Shown here in pieces: positions 22,428-27,892 of a stretch of 27,892 bases of DNA. Below the pieces are notes generated by a model, which was given only the letters and a program-made list of their open reading frames with translations, had not been told where the DNA came from and did not search any database. Source of the DNA: Chloroflexota bacterium (GTDB lineage: Bacteria; Chloroflexota; UBA5177; JANWHV01); contig JAICHN010000009.1 in NCBI GenBank assembly GCA_025924845.1, positions 1 to 27,892 on the forward strand, written 5' to 3'. The first letter of the stretch is position 1, and the number at the start of each line of letters is the position of its first letter. Made by a program: the position numbers and the translations under genes.

Positions 22428-22456
22428 GCGCTGCTCGTTCGCTCGCTCGGCCAAAG

Positions 22457-22490
22457 GCCCTGATCCGCGCTGCCCGGCGCGGATCAGGGC
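22457..22490 (+). other. strong 14-bp hairpin between atpA and atpG
   Basis: Two perfect 14-nt arms (22457-22470, 22477-22490; GCCCTGATCCGCGC and complement) enclose a TGCCCG loop, with a G-U pair extending the stem. It starts 30 nt after the alpha stop. It is followed by TTCAGG, not a U-tract, so it is a poor intrinsic terminator. It more likely protects the upstream message or sets a partial polar drop, giving more alpha than gamma subunit, since alpha is needed threefold. Confidence 0.7.
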
Positions 22491-22546
22491 TTCAGGCCCC
22501 GCGAAGGCGACCAACACCCATCATCACGAGAGGAGGGACGCGGCTA

Positions 22547-23395
22547 GTGGCAACGGCACGCGAAATTAGACGCCGCATACGAAGCGTACGAAACATCGCC
22601 AAAATTACCAAAGCCATGCAACTGGTGGCGGCATCGCATGTCCGCCGCGCCCAGCAGCGCGTGACCGAGGCACGGCCCTATGCCGACGCCCTGGCCGACA
22701 TCCTCGCCGGCCTGGCCACCCAGACTGGTCGCGCGCGCAATCCATTGCTGATCAAGCGGCCGCCGGATCGGGTGTTGATCGTGGAAATCACCCCGGACCG
22801 GGGACTATGCGGTTCTCTGGTCAGCAACTTGCACCGCAAGGTGGCGCGTGAGCTCGCGGACCGCCAGGGCAGCAAGTCGATGGTGGCGGTGGGGCGCAAA
22901 GCGCGCGACTTTGCGCGACGCACCAACACGAAGTTATTGGCCGAGTTCACGGGCATCCCCGATCGGCCGAATCTGTCCGACATCAGCGCCGTGGCCCGTT
23001 TGGTCGTCGATGCCTACTCCGATCAGCAGATCGACCTGGTGCTGCTCGGCTACACTAAGTTCATCAACACGCTCAACCAACAGCCGATGCTCGAGCAACT
23101 TCTACCGGTGGTGCCGCCGCCGGAAAGTCCCACCACCTCCTCTTTCTTGTATGAACCGGATGAGGAAGCGGTGCTGGCCGACCTGCTCCCCCGCTACATC
23201 GAAACACGCCTCTATCAAGCGCTGCTCGAGTCCAAGGCCAGTGAATGGAGCGCGCGTATGGTCGCCATGCGCAATGCGACCGACAATGCCAATGAGATGG
23301 CCCAAGACTTTACGCTGGCCTTGAACAAGGCGCGGCAAGCGGGTATCACCAGTGAAATCGCCGAAATCGCGGCAGGCGCGGCGGCGCTCAGCTAA
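22547..23395 (+). CDS. atpG: F1Fo ATP synthase subunit gamma
   Basis: The 282-residue central rotor shaft. The N-terminal helix REIRRRIRSVRNIAKITKAMQLVAA (5-29, in overlapping motifs) and the C-terminal helix SARMVAMRNATDNANEMAQDF are the two coiled-coil strands of the family. The middle segment PDRGLCGSLVSNLHR is the conserved Rossmann-like entry. Starts at GTG 22547 with AGAGGAGGG upstream. Normal length. Confidence 0.97.
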   Translation: MATAREIRRRIRSVRNIAKITKAMQLVAASHVRRAQQRVTEARPYADALADILAGLATQTGRARNPLLIKRPPDRVLIVEITPDRGLCGSLVSNLHRKVARELADRQGSKSMVAVGRKARDFARRTNTKLLAEFTGIPDRPNLSDISAVARLVVDAYSDQQIDLVLLGYTKFINTLNQQPMLEQLLPVVPPPESPTTSSFLYEPDEEAVLADLLPRYIETRLYQALLESKASEWSARMVAMRNATDNANEMAQDFTLALNKARQAGITSEIAEIAAGAAALS

Positions 23396-24877
<1,482 letters not shown>

Positions 24878-24888
24878 GTCTGTACGCA

Positions 24889-24925
24889 TGGGCGGGCAAT
24901 CGTCGCGCGACAATTGCTCGTCCCA
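24889..24925 (+). other. imperfect hairpin between atpD and atpC
   Basis: TGGG...CCCA arms of about 17 nt fold with one bulge and two G-U pairs around the self-complementary GTCGCGCGAC core. It starts 12 nt after the beta stop. No U-tract follows. It resembles the atpA-atpG spacer in position and may likewise separate a threefold subunit (beta) from a single-copy one (epsilon); the role is inferred. Confidence 0.5.
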
Positions 24926-24973
24926 ACCACCGAATGTGCTTTCCGTAGTCATTGTTGATTGGGAATGGTTTCC

Positions 24974-25408
24974 ATGCCGAAGTTGCACGTGAAGCTGGTC
25001 ACGGCCGAGCGCCAGATCATGAATGAGGATGCCGACATGGTAATCGCTCCAGGCGGCGCCGGCGAAATCGGCATTATGCCTCGCCATATACCCCTCATCA
25101 CTACTCTCAAGCCGGGGGAACTGCGAGTGCGCCGGGCCGAGGAGGAGCACATCTTCGCGGTGGGTGGTGGTTTCCTCGAAGTGCGCCACGAGGAAGGCGG
25201 CAGTGAGGTGATCGTGCTGGCTGACACGGCGGAACGCGCCGAGGAACTCGACCTGGTCCGTGCCGAGGAAGCCAGGCGACGCGCCGAACAAATGCTGGCT
25301 GAACGAACTGAGACAGCCGACGCGCTGGCCGCCCAGGCCGCCCTCCTGCGCGCCATCGCCCGCATCCGTGTGGCGGAACGCCACCGCTCACGTCCTTCTA
25401 ATCGCTAA
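24974..25408 (+). CDS. atpC: F1Fo ATP synthase subunit epsilon
   Basis: A 144-residue rotor subunit that regulates ATP hydrolysis. The N-terminal beta-sandwich (KLHVKLVTAERQIM, GGAGEIGIMPRHIPLITTLKPGEL) is followed by a two-helix C-terminal domain (ERAEELDLVRAEEARRRAEQ). Start is set at ATG 24974 by fit to the family N-terminus; ATG 24965 and TTG 24959 are in frame upstream. Last gene of the operon. Confidence 0.95.
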   Translation: MPKLHVKLVTAERQIMNEDADMVIAPGGAGEIGIMPRHIPLITTLKPGELRVRRAEEEHIFAVGGGFLEVRHEEGGSEVIVLADTAERAEELDLVRAEEARRRAEQMLAERTETADALAAQAALLRAIARIRVAERHRSRPSNR

Positions 25409-25452
25409 TTCACGACTGCACGGCTGGAGCTTCCGATCATCCAGACCCTGAA

Positions 25453-25498
25453 CTATCGGGTGGATCCTGACACTTTGGTGTCAGGATCCACCCGATAG
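25453..25498. terminator. perfect 21-bp palindrome between convergent atpC and glycosyltransferase genes
   Basis: Two exactly complementary 21-nt arms (25453-25473 and 25478-25498) enclose the loop TTTG; each arm holds a GGATCC. It lies 44 bp after the atpC stop. On the minus strand it spans the last six codons and stop of the glycosyltransferase gene. Neither side has a U-tract, so it is not a classical intrinsic terminator, but the stem is strong enough to act as a bidirectional 3' end or an mRNA-stabilising structure. Confidence 0.7.
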
Positions 25499-26581
25499 AT
25501 TATGCCGGTTCATCTCAGGCGCTATTGAGTCCGGACCGGCTCGGCAAGCGCCGCTCAGCACCTCCCACGCCGCCTGTTCCACCATGGCCGGCGATACGGC
25601 GTACAGACACCGCGGCACCTTGCAGCGGGAGCCTGCCCACAGGGGCGCGCTTCCCACGAAGTGAAAACAGGGGCTGCAGGGCACCGAGGCGCGCACCACG
25701 CGAATGCGTGGCCCGCGTGGGCGAAAATTCACTGGATTGGTCGGTCCGTAAATACCCACGGTGGGGACACCTAACGCCCCCGCCATATGCAAGGGGGCGC
25801 TGTCGTTCCCCACGAACAGCGTGCCGCGCTCCAGTACGGCAACCGTTTCGCCCAGGCTGAGCATCCCGACCAGGGAAACGGCTCCTTCGACCTTCGCCGT
25901 GAAGTGCGCCGCGAGTGCCCTCTCTTCCTTGCCTCCCAAGACCACCACCCGCGCCCCAAGGCGACCCGCCAGGGACCGACTGACGTCGACGAAGCGCCCC
26001 AACGGCCATCGTTTCATGCCGTGGAATCCCTCGCCGCCTGGATGCACGGCCAGGATCGGAGCGCCCCCCAAAGGCGCCAACAGCGAGCGCACTCGCGCCC
26101 GATCGGCATCCGTGCAATGCAAGACGGGGCCGGAAGGTAGATACCGGCTTTCAGGGACTGTGAGCAATGTTGCGTAGCTGCTGACGGCGTGCCTCTGGCG
26201 CCAGGGCCGCTTTCCGAAGGGCAGGAACCATTGCCGAATCGGAAAGTCGAGCCCGCGCGATTGGCGCGGCTGCAGGACAAGGTTCATCCAGCCCTGCGCG
26301 GGCCCAAACCGCACCACCAGATCGAACCGAGCGCGGCGCAATTCCCACAGGGCTCGACTAAAGCGAAGCAGACCGGGCCAGGTGGTTGCGGTCGGATGCA
26401 GAAGTAGCCGATCGAGGTCGGGGTTTGTCTCCAGGATCCCGGCGTTGGTGGGGTAGGCCAGCGCCGTAATAGAGGCACGGGGATAGCTGAGACGGAGGGC
26501 GCGCACCGTTGGCGTGGCAAACAGGGTGTCGCCGATGGGGAGCAGCAACAAGAGAAGGATGCGACGGGGCGTTTCGGTCAT
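25481..26581 (-). CDS. glycosyltransferase family 9 (heptosyltransferase-like)
   Basis: A 366-residue GT-B fold enzyme of the ADP-heptose:LPS heptosyltransferase type. It has N-terminal LLLLLLPIGDTLFATPTVRALR (8-30, in overlapping motifs), the donor-site HPGGEGFHGMKRWPLGRF (180-197), and VGNDSAPLHMAGALGVPTVGIYGPTNP (257-283). A four-Cys cluster (302, 305, 320, 325; CSPC and later C...C) is common in the family. The ATG at 26581 overlaps the DUF951 stop by 4 bp (ATGA), which fixes the start; a longer in-frame reading only adds a non-conserved tail. In an organism without clear LPS genes nearby the sugar acceptor is unknown; cell-surface polysaccharide is likely. Confidence 0.92.
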   Translation of the reverse strand: MTETPRRILLLLLLPIGDTLFATPTVRALRLSYPRASITALAYPTNAGILETNPDLDRLLLHPTATTWPGLLRFSRALWELRRARFDLVVRFGPAQGWMNLVLQPRQSRGLDFPIRQWFLPFGKRPWRQRHAVSSYATLLTVPESRYLPSGPVLHCTDADRARVRSLLAPLGGAPILAVHPGGEGFHGMKRWPLGRFVDVSRSLAGRLGARVVVLGGKEERALAAHFTAKVEGAVSLVGMLSLGETVAVLERGTLFVGNDSAPLHMAGALGVPTVGIYGPTNPVNFRPRGPRIRVVRASVPCSPCFHFVGSAPLWAGSRCKVPRCLYAVSPAMVEQAAWEVLSGACRAGPDSIAPEMNRHNLSGGS

Positions 26582-26823
26582 CCGCCGATCGGCGGATTCA
26601 ATCCGCCCCCCGGTAGCGGCGTCACCTCGCCCCGTTCGAGCACCTTCTTCACCCGCCGTTCCAGCACGCGGCGCTCCAGAAAAACATGCCGATTGCATGC
26701 CAGACACCGGACCCCAATATCAGCCCCCAGGCGATAGACTACCCATTCGTAGCCCCCGCAGGGGTGCGGCTTACGCAGGCGCAAGCGATCGCCGATGCGG
26801 AAATCAAACGGCTCCGTCGCCAC
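26578..26823 (-). CDS. DUF951 family small zinc-ribbon-like protein
   Basis: An 81-residue protein starting at GTG 26823. It shows the DUF951 pattern: FRIGDRLRLRKPHPCGGYEW (8-27), RLGADIGVRCLACNRHVFL (31-49), and an ERRVKKVL helix. Cys22, Cys40 and Cys43 with His20 could bind zinc. The family has no established function. The GTG is chosen because GGGGGAG is just upstream; earlier in-frame starts would lie deep in pyrF. It overlaps the end of pyrF by 20 bp and the next gene by 4 bp, so all are coupled. The Gly/Pro-rich tail is not conserved in the family as I know it. Confidence 0.85.
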   Translation of the reverse strand: MATEPFDFRIGDRLRLRKPHPCGGYEWVVYRLGADIGVRCLACNRHVFLERRVLERRVKKVLERGEVTPLPGGGLNPPIGG

Positions 26824-27664
26824 GCCGCTCCCCCGCCTTCGCCAATGCACTTTCCAGTTGATCGCGCAGATCGCTTGCCGCGCGCCGTGCCGCCCCGGCG
26901 AAATCCGGGCCGCCATCGCAATGAATGATCGAGCGCCCGGCATTAACGATTACGCGCGCCGCCTGACTCGGCGTAACCGCGTTCGCCAGTTCCTCGACCG
27001 TCCCGCCCTGAGCACCGATGCCCGGGACGAGAATTTGCACCGTGGGAGCCAGTCGAGCCGCCCACCCGAATGCCGCCGCTTCACGCGCCCCAATGACCAC
27101 CCCTGCCCGATCCGTCTCAAGCCATGGGGCGAAAACGCGAAGCACCGCTGCATAGAGCGGCGCGTCCCCCACCAGCAAGTCCTGCAGCGCACCAGCCCCA
27201 GGGTTCGAGGTGCGGCAGAGGAGAAACGCATAGCCGGCGGGATGGTCGAGAAGTGGCGCTACCGCGTCCGGTCCCAAGTATGGGCTCACCGTACAGGCCG
27301 CCGCGCCCAGTTGCTCGTAGATCGCCTGCGCGTAGGCGCGGCTGGTGCTGCCGATATCGCCTCGCTTTGCATCGGCGATCACCGGGATTTCTCGCGGTAC
27401 GGCGCCGATCACCTCGGCTAACGCACTCAGACCCTCGGCGCCCCATCGCTCGAAGAAGGCCAGATTCGGTTTGTAGGCACACACCAGGTCGGCCGTGGCG
27501 CTAATGATCTCACGACAAAACCGCGCTATCCCGTCCGCGCCGCTAAAGCCTGCCGGCAGCATGGCCGGATCGGGGTCAAGGCCGACGCAAAGCCGACTGC
27601 GGTTTCGAGCGCGGGCCGCGTCGAGCGTGGCTACGAACGGCGGTGGATCGCTACGCGGGGTCAC
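26804..27664 (-). CDS. pyrF: orotidine 5'-phosphate decarboxylase, subfamily 2
   Basis: A 286-residue OMP decarboxylase that converts OMP to UMP in pyrimidine synthesis. Conserved parts: RLCVGLDPDP (24-33), VCAYKPNLAFFERWG (61-75), the catalytic IADAKRGDIGST (96-107, with Asp98, Lys100, Asp103), and near the end VPGIGAQGGTVEEL and IVNAGRSII for phosphate binding. Length and motif spacing match the longer subfamily 2 rather than the ~230-residue E. coli type. It starts at GTG 27664, overlapping the upstream TGA by 4 bp (GTGA). Confidence 0.96.
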   Translation of the reverse strand: MTPRSDPPPFVATLDAARARNRSRLCVGLDPDPAMLPAGFSGADGIARFCREIISATADLVCAYKPNLAFFERWGAEGLSALAEVIGAVPREIPVIADAKRGDIGSTSRAYAQAIYEQLGAAACTVSPYLGPDAVAPLLDHPAGYAFLLCRTSNPGAGALQDLLVGDAPLYAAVLRVFAPWLETDRAGVVIGAREAAAFGWAARLAPTVQILVPGIGAQGGTVEELANAVTPSQAARVIVNAGRSIIHCDGGPDFAGAARRAASDLRDQLESALAKAGERRGDGAV

Positions 27665-27892
27665 GAGAGTACCTTAGCCAGAAGCCGGCGCGGATTATCC
27701 AGTAGCACTTCCGCTAGCCGTACCTCCGGCACGCCCGCCCCTAAAGCCACGCCGCGCGCTCGAGCTTCGGTCAGCAAGTCCTCCGGTGCGTGACCATCGG
27801 AATCGACCAGCAGGCGCGCCCCAGCGGCCAGGCACTCCCGCACTACCAGGCCGTTAGAGAGGCAGTGGCCGCGCCGCGCCGAGATCTCGACA
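27661..27892 (-). CDS. PHP-domain phosphatase-like protein, C-terminal part (partial, runs off right edge)
   Basis: Only the last ~76 residues are present. The visible frame reads VEISARRGHCLSNGLVVREC, then LLVDSDGHAPEDLL and a Leu-rich C-terminal helix ending LLAKVLS. The E-x-S/N...H pattern followed by D-x-D/A-H-x-P-E-D-L is the C-terminal metal-site signature of the PHP (polymerase and histidinol phosphatase) hydrolases. It may be a histidinol-phosphatase-like or nucleotide phosphatase enzyme. It is coupled to pyrF by a GTGA overlap, so it is the upstream gene of the same operon. Confidence 0.8.
   Translation of the reverse strand, partial: VEISARRGHCLSNGLVVRECLAAGARLLVDSDGHAPEDLLTEARARGVALGAGVPEVRLAEVLLDNPRRLLAKVLS

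Noticed and set aside
26582..26707. 42-residue N-terminal extension of the glycosyltransferase
   Set aside because: It lies over the DUF951 gene in another frame, lacks conservation features, and the ATGA overlap fixes a better start.

Overview
The window is moderately GC-rich DNA (about 60% by eye). It is densely coded and holds housekeeping genes either side of a sugar-utilisation island. It has a housekeeping rpoB, a complete ten-gene F1Fo ATP synthase operon with both AtpZ and AtpI, a subfamily-2 pyrF, a DUF951 protein, CUT1-type sugar transport and many GTG/TTG starts. This mix fits a Chloroflexota-like or related Terrabacteria lineage. That assignment is an inference from gene content, not from any search. 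No mobile element, tRNA, rRNA or CRISPR array was seen.

Layout, left to right. (1) 1-1844, minus: the N-terminal ~614 residues of RpoB, running off the left edge, with its own extended -10 promoter. (2) 1994-5628, minus: a translationally coupled pair of ABC half-transporters forming a heterodimeric exporter with one degenerate ATP site. (3) 5859-14054, minus: a six-gene carbohydrate operon. It encodes a Tat-like solute-binding protein, two permeases, a formylglycine-generating-enzyme-fold protein lacking the catalytic cysteines, a TIM-barrel glycosidase-like protein and a six-hairpin glycosidase-like protein. (4) 14055-14442: a divergent promoter region with a near-symmetrical operator layout. 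(5) 14443-15771, plus: a ferritin-like diiron protein. (6) 15766-16563, minus: a GntR/HutC-family repressor. (7) 16699-17661, plus: a ribokinase/PfkB sugar kinase. (8) 17803-25408, plus: atpZ-I-B-E-F-H-A-G-D-C. (9) 25481-27892, minus: a PHP-domain phosphatase-like gene (partial), pyrF, a DUF951 zinc-ribbon gene and a family-9 glycosyltransferase, all coupled by short overlaps.

The most interesting part is 5.86-17.66 kb. TACGTA-core operator-like sites lie just downstream of both divergent promoters (minus-strand transporter operon, plus-strand ferritin-like gene) and over the gntR promoter. This suggests one regulon: import of a sugar or glycoside (SBP plus permeases; no MalK-type ATPase is encoded here), intracellular glycoside processing by two unassigned glycosidase-like proteins, phosphorylation by the PfkB kinase, and two unexplained partners. 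These partners are a cysteine-less FGE-fold protein and a diiron ferritin-like protein that looks internally duplicated with one dead half. The substrate cannot be read from the sequence.

A second theme is strong RNA hairpins without U-tracts in intergenic spacers: SBP-permease, atpB-atpE, atpA-atpG and atpD-atpC. A perfect 21-bp palindrome also sits at the convergent end of atpC and overlaps the last codons of the opposing glycosyltransferase gene.
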